A program made the translations under genes and the position numbers. Source: Planctomycetaceae bacterium (GTDB lineage: Bacteria > Planctomycetota > Planctomycetia > Planctomycetales > Planctomycetaceae). Taken from it: DNA of 64,000 nucleotides. Below the pieces are notes generated by a model. That model did no database searches and was not told the DNA's origin. It saw nothing but the letters and a program-made list of their open reading frames with translations. The stretch is from NCBI GenBank assembly GCA_041398825.1, contig JAWKTX010000009.1, positions 1 to 64,000 of the forward strand, given 5' to 3'. Positions 17,407 to 25,564 of the stretch are shown piece by piece (the first letter of the stretch is position 1; each line of letters opens with the position of its first letter).

Positions 17407-17778
17407 CTATGGTTTTTTACCATGCTCGACGTGCACCGTGGTGCGGATCCCGCCCCGGGGGGTGAATGCCGCTTCAATTTTCATCCATCGCGGCTCAGTG
17501 ACCGCTACAAGATCGTCCAGAATCAGATTGGTGACTTTTTCATAGAATGCACCGTGATTGCGGTATTGCTGCAGGTAAAGTTTGAGCGACTTCAGTTCAA
17601 AACACTTTTGATCTGCAATGTAGGTAATTGTTATTGTTCCGTAGTCAGGATGACCTGTCTTCGGGCACAATGACGTAAATTCCGGGCAGACGGTTTCTAT
17701 TAGAAAGTCGCGCTGTGGAAACGGGTTTTCGAATGTCTCCAGAGTGTTCCTGTCCGGATCAGAAAACGTCATTGACAT
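17407..17778 (-). CDS. queF: NADPH-dependent 7-cyano-7-deazaguanine reductase (QueF)
   Basis: A 123-residue type I (unimodular) QueF, which reduces preQ0 to preQ1 in queuosine synthesis for tRNA. Seen are FTSLCPKTGHPDYG, with the catalytic Cys that forms a thioimide and the Asp proton donor, and the NADPH-binding stretch ELKSLKLYLQQYRNHGAFYE. The length fits the short type. It is a single gene, convergent with ilvN and divergent from glnE. No queC, queD or queE is nearby. Confidence 0.96.
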   Translation of the reverse strand: MSMTFSDPDRNTLETFENPFPQRDFLIETVCPEFTSLCPKTGHPDYGTITITYIADQKCFELKSLKLYLQQYRNHGAFYEKVTNLILDDLVAVTEPRWMKIEAAFTPRGGIRTTVHVEHGKKP

Positions 17779-17882
17779 GTGAAACGACTTTCAGTCAGTT
17801 CTAAACGAATCGAAGGATGAGTGGGGTGTGATTTCTGAGATCGATTTTAGCCCCACGCCTGACGAAAACGAACTTTGCTCAG

Positions 17883-20800
17883 ATGTTTCCACGATTTGAC
17901 AAGCTGACAGTCGGGCACAGAGAAGCAAATGTCCGTTATTTGCTGGCCGCTGGATACGATGATCCGGAATCGGCCTGCAGGGAACTTGAAACCCTGCGAA
18001 GCTTGAGTGCCGAGCAGCCGCCCGGTGGATTCAGAGAAGATCCTGCCTGGTATGTAACTCTGGAGCGTGTACTGCGTGACGCCCCGCTTCGAGACCGTGT
18101 GCTCCATTCCGTGACACAGTTCGTCGCAAACGCAATTCCTCATTTCGACCCATTCTCTCTGTTCGGGGGGACCCCCAGAGCGCTCGAAGTGCTCGCAAGG
18201 ATCGCATGCGGCAGTCCGTTCCTCACGCAAACGCTTGTCGCAGATCCGGACTCGCTGAATACGCTCATCAAGGGCGGAGGAGTATCAGAGGTCAAATCGC
18301 GAGAGCAATTCAGTCAGGAAGCTTTTGTCGCCATTGAACAATACTGCTCGAAAGAAAAAAGTCCTGCCGATGGACATACGCCTGGTGGCATCAATCCTGA
18401 AAGTTTAAAGCGTCAGAGGAAACTCGCCGCTCTGCGCAGGTTCCACCGCCGCGAACTGCTGCGGATTAGCATGTGCGACCTGTTTGGACTGATGGATCTG
18501 CGCTTTGTCACTCTGCAGTTGTCGCTGCTGGCCGATGCTATGGTGCAGGTTTGCCTTCAACTTGCGGCAGCAGAATGCGGTGCGGACGCCCAGTCGATGG
18601 TTGTCATCGCACTCGGCAAACATGGCGGCGAAGAACTGAACTACAGTTCGGACATCGATCTGATTCTGATCAGCGATGAAGAGGCTGGCGTGACCCAGAA
18701 AATTGCCCGCCTGACAATAGATGGACTTGCAGACAATGTTTCTCCCGGCTTCCTTTATCGTGTCGATCTTCGGCTGCGACCCTGGGGAGATGCTGGACCG
18801 CTTGTCAGCACGATCGACGCATATTGTTCGTACCTTCAAACCGATGCCGCACTCTGGGAAAAACAGGCACTGCTGAAAGCACGCGTTGTCGCTGGTAATA
18901 GTGAGTTGGGAGGGGAATTCCTCCGCCGCATTCGTCCACTTCTGCTGCAGGAGCCCGAATCGGTGATTCGCACCAGCATCCAGCAGATGAAGGAACGCAT
19001 TGAACAGCGGCTGAGACAAAGAGGGCGGCTCGATGTCGAAGTGAAGCTGGGCATTGGATCCATTCGTGATGTTGAGTTTCTGGTTCAGTATCTGCAATTG
19101 GCACATGGATCAGCAGAGCCCCGAATTCTGAGCTTCAACACGCTCGATTCCCTTGTACGTCTCACGGAATTTGGACTAATCAGCCCGAAGTGGTACCGAC
19201 AGCTTCGGGCGGGGTACGTGTTTCTGAGGACAGTTGAGCATTCTTTGCAACTGCTGCACAACCAGCAGACACATGAGCTGCCAGCAGAATTACCACAAAG
19301 AGAGTGGCTTGCCTATCGCCTGGATTATCCCGGCGAAGAGACTCTGTTCCGGCGTTTCAATGAGCATCGAACGTCGATCCGAAACATCTTCGATGAGTGC
19401 CTTCGGAATGTCGAAACCGAAGGAATGGTGGGCGACAATGCGGCGCTTCCACCGATCAGCTCCGGCGGCGAATTGCTGAGAACGTCCCCCCCAGAAGAAG
19501 GCCCGGATTCCGGGAGTGCTTCCTGTACTCCGGACGTCGTGGCAACTCCTTCAACAAGTGTGCGTGCTGAACAATTGCTGCAGCGTTACCAGCTTTCAGT
19601 GGAGGATCTCTCGTCTCCGGCAGTCTTTCTTCAGAAGTCTGCGAAAGGTGCAGAACTGGTTATTCTGGGAACTGCAACGTCCGGTTGGCTGTCGGTCATT
19701 ACGGGACTCATTGCCAGCAGAGATCTGAATATTCTTCAGGGAGAAGCAGGTATTTTTGAGTCGGCCGCCAACGGCGAGTCCCCCGTCAAAGATTTCTTCT
19801 ATTTCCAGATGACAGTGGAACCATCCGGCAGTTTCGAGGCCGCCGGATACAAATCTTTCAGCGAAACCGTGAATGATCCGCATGCATTTGCCAACTCGCT
19901 GTCATCTGAAATCCAGTCGCTGTTTGAGCAGGTGGAGAATGGGAACATTCAACGGGTCCGAAACCATCTAATCGAACGCTTCTGCCGGACGATGACTGCC
20001 GCCCAGAATTCGGTCTCGGTGACCGGTGCTGCAGCATCCAAATCGGGCAATACCGGCCTGCATCTGGCGGATATGCAGATTGATGTCATCCCTGACGACG
20101 CTGCTCAGGAAACACGCCTTGAGATCAGTGGGACCGATACGCCCGGATTTTTGTTTGAAATGTCCAATGCCCTTTCGATCAGCCAGTTCCGAATCGTTCG
20201 GTCAATCGTGGCTTCTGAAGGTAACCAGGTTCGAGACACCATCGACATTACGGAGAAGGATCGCACGCCGGTCATTCGTGATGAAAGACTGGAAGAATTG
20301 CGGGTGTTTATTGCATTGATCAAGCAGTTCACTCACTGGCTTCCAACGACATCTGATCCCCAGAAAGCCCTGATTCGATTTCGCGAGTTACTGGCAAGAC
20401 TGCAGCCGTCAGCCTCATCTGTTCAGAATATCGAAGCAATGAGAAATCCAGGGGTGTTGCATGCAATTGCACGTGTCCTGGGAATTAGTCAGTTTCTCTG
20501 GGAAGACTTTCTTCGCGCACGGCACGACGAGCTTCTTCCGCTGCTGACCAATGTTGCTGCTCTGAATGATCGAATTTCACGAGAAGAATTAAGCCGGCAG
20601 CTGAACGATGAAATGAACGCCCTGTACGTTCAGGATCCATGGCAAAGACTGAATACATTCAAAGATCGACATCTGTTTCGCATTGACATGCGGCATGTGC
20701 TGGGACACTGCCATCCTTTCGGCGCATTCTCTGAAGAAATCACTGAGCTTGCTGAACTGGTCGTCGAACGGGCGTTCCTGATCGCTGGACGACAACTTGA

Positions 20801-21728
20801 AAAAGAATATGGAACGCCGGAACTGATTCATTCGGGGCGAGAACACTGCCCATATGTGGTCGCCGGACTTGGGAAATGCGGCGGCATTGAGATGGGTTAC
20901 GCATCCGATATCGAATTGTTACTGATCTATCATTCCGACGGGACAACAAACGGCGTAAACCAAATCTCCACGTCTCGTTTCTTCGACTTACTGATCAATG
21001 CCGTTCGATCAGGGATTTCTGCTCGTCAGGACGGCATCTTTCACGTTGACCTGCGAATGCGCCCGTTTGGTCAGGCTGGATCGGCAGCAGTGTCACTGAG
21101 AGACTTTATCTCGTACTACGGGCCGAATGGGCCAGCCTGGCCGTATGAACGTCAGGGGCTGGTCAAGCTTCGACTGCTGATGGGGGATCGTGAGTTCTCT
21201 GAAGAAGTCATTCGAACGTGTCATGAAGTGATCTACGCGCGGGATACGTTTGACTTTTCTGCCATGCGGGCAATGCGTGAGAGACAGATTCGTCAACTTG
21301 TGCGAGGCGGCAGCATCAATGCAAAGCTCAGCGACGGAGGACTGGTGGATCTGGAATATGCAGTGCAGGCCATCCAGATTTCCTTTGGCAAGGAGATCCC
21401 TGAATTACGCCACAGCAATACGCTGACCGCCCTCCGACGAACTGCTCGTCTTGGATTAATCGCACCGGAACAGTTCTCTCAGATTGAAACAGCTTACGTC
21501 TTTCTGCGGGAATTGATTGACTGCCTTCGAATGGTTCGAGGAAATGCTCGAGATCTAACCGTTCCCGAACCAGATTCGGATGACTTCCTCCAGCTTCAGC
21601 GTCGAATGAAGTCAATCCACCACACCGGCTTCACTCTGGAAGCCCTGGACACGCAAATGCAGGCCGTCAGAAATTTTAGTCACAGTGTCGAACAGCATTG
21701 TCGGGCGATGCGACCTGCCAGATCTTAA
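17883..21728 (+). CDS. glnE: GlnE-type glutamine synthetase adenylyltransferase/deadenylase with inserted ACT-like region
   Basis: 1281 residues; canonical GlnE is about 950. The N-terminal nucleotidyltransferase (adenylyl-removing) half carries ALGKHGGEELNYSSDIDLI (about 242-260) and YRVDLRLRPWGDAGPL; the C-terminal (adenylylating) half carries GLGKCGGIEMGYASDIELL (about 993-1012) and FHVDLRMRPFGQAGS. Each is followed by the helical regulatory domain (KLGIGSIRDVEFLVQYLQL, and LSDGGLVDLEYAVQAIQI). Between the halves lie about 300 extra residues: about 588-660 looks like a divergent ACT domain (GWLSVITGLIASRDLNILQG), and 745-800 is a clear one (ISGTDTPGFLFEMSNALSIS ...), like those of GlnD. 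In the adenylylating site the second metal Asp is Glu (D1009-I-E1011). GlnB, GlnD and glnA are not nearby. Confidence 0.93.
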   Translation: MFPRFDKLTVGHREANVRYLLAAGYDDPESACRELETLRSLSAEQPPGGFREDPAWYVTLERVLRDAPLRDRVLHSVTQFVANAIPHFDPFSLFGGTPRALEVLARIACGSPFLTQTLVADPDSLNTLIKGGGVSEVKSREQFSQEAFVAIEQYCSKEKSPADGHTPGGINPESLKRQRKLAALRRFHRRELLRISMCDLFGLMDLRFVTLQLSLLADAMVQVCLQLAAAECGADAQSMVVIALGKHGGEELNYSSDIDLILISDEEAGVTQKIARLTIDGLADNVSPGFLYRVDLRLRPWGDAGPLVSTIDAYCSYLQTDAALWEKQALLKARVVAGNSELGGEFLRRIRPLLLQEPESVIRTSIQQMKERIEQRLRQRGRLDVEVKLGIGSIRDVEFLVQYLQLAHGSAEPRILSFNTLDSLVRLTEFGLISPKWYRQLRAGYVFLRTVEHSLQLLHNQQTHELPAELPQREWLAYRLDYPGEETLFRRFNEHRTSIRNIFDECLRNVETEGMVGDNAALPPISSGGELLRTSPPEEGPDSGSASCTPDVVATPSTSVRAEQLLQRYQLSVEDLSSPAVFLQKSAKGAELVILGTATSGWLSVITGLIASRDLNILQGEAGIFESAANGESPVKDFFYFQMTVEPSGSFEAAGYKSFSETVNDPHAFANSLSSEIQSLFEQVENGNIQRVRNHLIERFCRTMTAAQNSVSVTGAAASKSGNTGLHLADMQIDVIPDDAAQETRLEISGTDTPGFLFEMSNALSISQFRIVRSIVASEGNQVRDTIDITEKDRTPVIRDERLEELRVFIALIKQFTHWLPTTSDPQKALIRFRELLARLQPSASSVQNIEAMRNPGVLHAIARVLGISQFLWEDFLRARHDELLPLLTNVAALNDRISREELSRQLNDEMNALYVQDPWQRLNTFKDRHLFRIDMRHVLGHCHPFGAFSEEITELAELVVERAFLIAGRQLEKEYGTPELIHSGREHCPYVVAGLGKCGGIEMGYASDIELLLIYHSDGTTNGVNQISTSRFFDLLINAVRSGISARQDGIFHVDLRMRPFGQAGSAAVSLRDFISYYGPNGPAWPYERQGLVKLRLLMGDREFSEEVIRTCHEVIYARDTFDFSAMRAMRERQIRQLVRGGSINAKLSDGGLVDLEYAVQAIQISFGKEIPELRHSNTLTALRRTARLGLIAPEQFSQIETAYVFLRELIDCLRMVRGNARDLTVPEPDSDDFLQLQRRMKSIHHTGFTLEALDTQMQAVRNFSHSVEQHCRAMRPARS

Positions 21729-22079
21729 CGAATGCAGGAATTGAATCACCGACGCCGCGCCGGAAGGAACAGAACAGGTTCTTGCGGGGCTGTGGATCAT
21801 CCGGGGCTGGGGATCATCCGGGGCAGGGGATCATCCGGGCAGGGGTATCCTTCTGCGTTGTTCTGACTAATCCTCAATTCAGGCATAAACACAAACTCAC
21901 GCAAAAAAAAACAGAGAGACTGTCATCTCGTCGATGACCATTGGGAAGATCGTTTGCGCACACAGCCACATAGCTTGTATTTGCGCTCAACTGGCCCGAA
22001 GCCGATGGGATGCGGCAGGATTCCCTTTGCAGTCTTCGACAGCACCATGAAGGTACTTTCGAAGAGTCTGGGTGTAGAC
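21729..22079. other. Intergenic region with short tandem repeats
   Basis: About 350 bases before the alpha/beta hydrolase gene. It holds the 17-bp tandem repeats at 21794-21843, an A-rich run near 21903, and no convincing gene. Confidence 0.4.
21794..21843. repeat. Three tandem copies of a 16-17 bp unit
   Basis: GGATCATCCGGGGCTGG, GGATCATCCGGGGCAGG and GGATCATCCGGGCAGG follow each other without gap, just after glnE. A partial fourth (GGTATCC) follows. The unit GGATCATCC is nearly palindromic. Confidence 0.85.
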
Positions 22080-23264
22080 ATGCCGACTGTGTCCCTCTCT
22101 CACTCTCACACTCTGCGATTGTTTCTGGTATTCGCAGCCGCCTGCATAAGTCTTCCGGCCGCATTTGCACAGACAGATTCATCGGGCGCAGATTCATCGG
22201 GCGCAGAACCGCCAATCGCTATCCCTCTGGCCGATTCGAGTCGAATTGCCTTCTCACCGTCGAATCAGACTCAGGGACTAACTTTTGAATCAGCACCGCT
22301 GACCCTTCCTGAATCCAGCACGTCCGGTGTCCAGTTTATTCCGCCGGGGCATGGCTACTGGATTGTCAGTACACATGATTTGTCGCAGTCATTCAGTCGT
22401 CGCTCCGGGTTCTGTCCAAAAGTCATCCGGTATGACGAATGCATTGGTTTTCGACATAGTTCATTAGATGAGCTTCTGGCTTCCCTGTCGCCGGGGCTGC
22501 CTGTCTCGGTTGCTGCACATGGAAGCTTTATGGATTGGCAGAGCGTCTATACGGAGTCCCGTTGCACCTGGAAATGGCTTCAGGCGGGACGTCCTGAACT
22601 ACCGCTCCAGTTCATCTACTTCACGTGGCCCAGCTATCGGCCACTCGGACCAATTGTCCAGCTGGATATCAGCGTGCTTGGACGGAGAGCCTCTTTAAAC
22701 GGTTTCTATCTGGCAGACCTGATACAGCGTTTGCCTCCGGAGTCTCCTGTTTCATTGATTGGACACAGCCACGGCACTCGTGTTGTGGCTTCGTCACTTC
22801 ATTTGATGGGCGGTGGTGTTGTCGAAGGCTATTCGCATCCCTGTGTGAGTTGCCGAAACCGACGGATTCGCGTTGTATTTGCCGCCAGCGCGATCGACCA
22901 TGACTGGCTGAATCCTGACGAACGATTTGGACGAGCGTTGTGCTGTGTCGAATGTTTGCTGAACCTTCGAAACAAGCATGACCTCGCGTTGAAGTTGTAT
23001 CCGCTGCGAAAACCACCGTTTTCAAGCCGTTCACTGGGGCAGGCAGGGTTCACAGAGGATGACCGGGAAGAGCTTGGGTACCACGGACGAAAAGTGCGAG
23101 ACCTTGATGTCTCACGCTACATCCGGGACAAACATCTCTGGCCGGAGTACTACCAGCGACCGTGGATCGCCTCCAGCATCAGCAACTATGTGTATTTCCC
23201 GGAGGCTATTCCTCAACCTGTCGTGTTTCAGACCGCTGCTTCAGGGACTGCCATCCTACGGTGA
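22080..23264 (+). CDS. Secreted alpha/beta-hydrolase-like protein
   Basis: About 394 residues from the ATG at 22080, which places a good signal peptide at the N-terminus (LRLFLVFAAACISLPAAFAQ). An ATG at 22047 would add 11 residues; neither has a strong ribosome binding site. The nucleophile-elbow motif GxSxG is seen as SLIGHSHGTRVVASSLHLMG in the middle, and PVSVAAHGSFMDWQSVY before it could supply the oxyanion region. A likely acid and His follow later, but cannot be assigned by eye. A 15-bp tandem duplication lies just after the signal peptide (22176-22205). The family is like the DUF900/alpha-beta hydrolases of Planctomycetes; substrate unknown. Confidence 0.65.
   Translation: MPTVSLSHSHTLRLFLVFAAACISLPAAFAQTDSSGADSSGAEPPIAIPLADSSRIAFSPSNQTQGLTFESAPLTLPESSTSGVQFIPPGHGYWIVSTHDLSQSFSRRSGFCPKVIRYDECIGFRHSSLDELLASLSPGLPVSVAAHGSFMDWQSVYTESRCTWKWLQAGRPELPLQFIYFTWPSYRPLGPIVQLDISVLGRRASLNGFYLADLIQRLPPESPVSLIGHSHGTRVVASSLHLMGGGVVEGYSHPCVSCRNRRIRVVFAASAIDHDWLNPDERFGRALCCVECLLNLRNKHDLALKLYPLRKPPFSSRSLGQAGFTEDDREELGYHGRKVRDLDVSRYIRDKHLWPEYYQRPWIASSISNYVYFPEAIPQPVVFQTAASGTAILR
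22176..22205 (+). repeat. Exact 15-bp tandem duplication inside a coding region
   Basis: GATTCATCGGGCGCA occurs twice in direct succession, coding for a repeated DSSGA in the linker after the signal peptide of the alpha/beta hydrolase. Being a multiple of three, it keeps the frame. Confidence 0.9.
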
Positions 23265-23301
23265 TTCTTCCCGGCGGAAGGCACGCTTCCGGGGCAAAGC
23301 G

Positions 23302-23331
23302 AAACAGCCCGAGGATCTTCCCGGGCTGTTT
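23302..23331. terminator. Bidirectional terminator-like hairpin
   Basis: AAACAGCCCG and CGGGCTGTTT form a perfect 10-bp stem with a 10-base loop between two convergent genes. The stem's own A/T ends give a short U run in both directions, so it can end transcripts of both the hydrolase and the thioredoxin-YHS gene. Confidence 0.75.
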
Positions 23332-23366
23332 GGTGATTTACTTATATGAAGTGATGCGCTGAATGG

Positions 23367-24323
23367 TCATTCAAGAATCGTCGAATCGATGAACGGGAAC
23401 TGTTCCGAATTGTCGATGTAGTCCCGCATAACGCCCCCGGCGTAGAAATCCGGGTTTCGCTGAAATGTGCGACGGTTTTGAATGCTCGCAAAAAAGTACA
23501 GCTGGCCCTTGTAGAAGGCTCCATATTCGATTGAGCCTGCCTCTGCACGGTTTTTCATGTAGAGCGAAACCGGGTCGCAGCCATGAAGTCTTGGCAGGAA
23601 TGCCTGGGGATCGTTCAGGAATCGGTCCCGTTCGAATTCGGAACGAAAAAAGTAGTCAACGTCTTCGAAGGTTCCAACGAATTGCTCGGTACCTTTTTCC
23701 CAGACCTTCTCCCCAATCAGTGCGACAGGTGAGAAGCCACCAAGGCCAACCATCTTGCCATCGTGTCGAACAATCAGACAGGAGCGGTTTGATTCGTCGT
23801 CAGCCTTAGAACCTGCAGACTTCTGAGGGTTCGAATGCCCGGCCAGATCGTTCAAGCGAGCGATGTAGGAATCCAGTGAGGTCACTCCCACATAGCGAGC
23901 CAGCTCACGACCATCATGAGATATGATCACTTCGGTTGGAAGAGACGCAACGCCAAAGCGGGAGACGAGGTCGCTGTGATGATCTGCATCCACGCGGACC
24001 CCCACAAATCGGTGCTTCAGCTGATCCTGCACTGCAGCCTTGTTCAGCACGGAAGACTCCATTTGTCGACACGGTCCACACCAGGAAGCCTCGAAGTGGA
24101 CAATCAGCGGAACCTGCTGACGGATAGCGATTTTCTCTGCCTCTTCGAAAGAGAGCAGCCAGGTTCCGGGAAGCGCGGAATCCGGCATTCCCGATGATTG
24201 TTCGACTTGCTGGTCCGTTCGGTCAACGTTCGGGTCTGCAACGTTGTCCAGCAGGAGCCTGCTGGATGCCAGAAAAATGACCTGATGAAACGAAAATGCT
24301 GCCACGAATAGCATGCTGGTCAT
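23367..24323 (-). CDS. Exported thioredoxin-fold protein fused to YHS-like domains
   Basis: About 318 residues. A hydrophobic N-terminus (MTSMLFVAAFSFHQVIFLASS) is a signal or anchor. Residues about 60-160 form a thioredoxin domain with the active site ASWCGPCRQM and the cis-Pro in VASLPTEVI. After a linker, residues about 195-310 contain two YHS-like units: FSPVALIGEKVWEKGTEQF...YFFRSEFERDRFLNDPQAFLP, then GCDPVSLYMKNRAEAGSIEYGAFYKGQLYFFAS. YHS domains occur in metal-handling proteins, so a redox role in metal or cofactor handling outside the cytoplasm is plausible but inferred. The ATG at 24323 is chosen because AAAGGA lies ten bases upstream. Confidence 0.82.
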   Translation of the reverse strand: MTSMLFVAAFSFHQVIFLASSRLLLDNVADPNVDRTDQQVEQSSGMPDSALPGTWLLSFEEAEKIAIRQQVPLIVHFEASWCGPCRQMESSVLNKAAVQDQLKHRFVGVRVDADHHSDLVSRFGVASLPTEVIISHDGRELARYVGVTSLDSYIARLNDLAGHSNPQKSAGSKADDESNRSCLIVRHDGKMVGLGGFSPVALIGEKVWEKGTEQFVGTFEDVDYFFRSEFERDRFLNDPQAFLPRLHGCDPVSLYMKNRAEAGSIEYGAFYKGQLYFFASIQNRRTFQRNPDFYAGGVMRDYIDNSEQFPFIDSTILE

Positions 24324-24475
24324 TGGCAATGCGTCCTTTCAATTGCTCACCCCGGCCATCCTGAAGTTGAATCGCCGCCACGGAGGAGCAGGGAACAGGG
24401 ATTTCTGCCTTCCGATTGGATTCAGGATTGAGGCAGAATCGATGGTCACCGGGATATTCGGCAACCAGAACAGAG

Positions 24476-24498
24476 CCCAGACTGCCGGGCAGTCTGGG
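24476..24498 (-). terminator. Hairpin downstream of cysC
   Basis: A perfect 10-bp stem (CCCAGACTGC / GCAGTCTGGG, 3-base loop) lies 18 bases after the cysC stop. On the minus strand it is followed by CTCTGTTCTG, a weak U-tract, so it is a probable but not ideal terminator. Confidence 0.65.
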
Positions 24499-24516
24499 CG
24501 TCGATCATTAACTGTA

Positions 24517-25128
24517 CTATGCGGAGAAATATCCCTTTGAGTCGAGGTAAGCAATCACCTCGTTCGCAAGTTCTTCAATCCCCTTACTGTCGGAATCGAG
24601 TACGAGCTCAGGCGCGTCCGGCGCTTCGTAGGGGGCATCAATGCCAGTGAACCCTTTGATCTCGCCCGCCCGTGCCTTCTTGTACAACCCTTTTGGATCA
24701 CGAGCTTCGCATGTTTCCAGGCTTGCGTTCACGTAGATTTCAATGAACTCGCCTTCACCCATCACTGATCGAACCAGATCGCGATCGGCTTTGTAGGGAG
24801 AAATGAATGCTGTTGAGACAATGGTTGCAGCGTGGCAAAACAGCTTGGAGACCTCGCCGATACGACGAATATTTTCGGTGCGGTCTTCCGGCGAGAACCC
24901 AAGGTTCTTGTTGAGACCCATTCGGATGTTATCACCGTCAAGCACGAACGTGTGGATTCCCCGGGAGTGGAGAATCGCGTCTACTGCGTTTGCGACGGTA
25001 CTTTTTCCACAACCGCTCAGCCCGGTGAACCACAGCACGGCACCTTTGTGACCGTTAAGTTTCTGACGTTCTTCCTTCGTCACCTGATGGTCGTGCCAAG
25101 TTACGTTCGTTGCCTTCTGTTCGGTCAT
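24517..25128 (-). CDS. cysC: Adenylyl-sulfate (APS) kinase
   Basis: A 203-residue APS kinase, which phosphorylates adenosine 5'-phosphosulfate to PAPS in sulfate assimilation or for sulfation. Seen are the P-loop FTGLSGCGKSTVANAV, the APS-binding VLDGDNIRMGLNKNLGFSPEDRTENIRRIGEV, the lid ISPYKADRD and the C-terminal KGFTGIDAPYEAP. Length is normal, with no fused ATP sulfurylase. cysD/cysN are not adjacent. The gene is followed by a hairpin and appears monocistronic. The DGDN and FTGIDAPYE motifs are intact, so full activity is expected. Confidence 0.97.
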   Translation of the reverse strand: MTEQKATNVTWHDHQVTKEERQKLNGHKGAVLWFTGLSGCGKSTVANAVDAILHSRGIHTFVLDGDNIRMGLNKNLGFSPEDRTENIRRIGEVSKLFCHAATIVSTAFISPYKADRDLVRSVMGEGEFIEIYVNASLETCEARDPKGLYKKARAGEIKGFTGIDAPYEAPDAPELVLDSDSKGIEELANEVIAYLDSKGYFSA

Positions 25129-25564
25129 TGCCTGAAAAACTCCCGGGTTCGTGCAGCAAAATTCGTTTTCGATTGCGGTTTGCCGTGTGATGGACGTCCT
25201 GCGTTACTGACGCCCCAAGGCGGCCCTACTGGCCTGAATGATAGAGGCGAACTGTTCGCAGGCAATGGATTGCGGGGCGGGTTCGGCGTTTCACCGAGAC
25301 TGAGACAATCCCCGGTAACGACCAATTTGGCCTTTTTTCAATGATTTCGAGCCCATTGTGATATTGCAGCGAGCGGTCGCACCGCTCTTTGGCCATCAGC
25401 GGATGTCGGGGACCTGAACTGTCCCTGAACGCTGGTCGGTGACCGGTAGTTCCCGTTCTGAATCACATTCGGGTTCCCGATCCTGAGGCCTGCCTGGCCC
25501 TTGCATTTCGGATGGATCAAACCCGAAGGCCGCAACCTTCGCCGGGAGCAGGGGCTGCAGATCG
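25129..25564. other. Intergenic region, no gene recognised
   Basis: About 435 bases between two minus-strand genes; it contains the promoter region of cysC and the 3' end of the next gene's transcript. Only short frames without family-like sequence. Confidence 0.35.

Noticed and set aside
22047..22079. Alternative ATG at 22047 for the alpha/beta hydrolase
   Set aside because: Also lacks a ribosome binding site; the ATG at 22080 leaves a cleaner signal peptide. Left as an alternative, not called.
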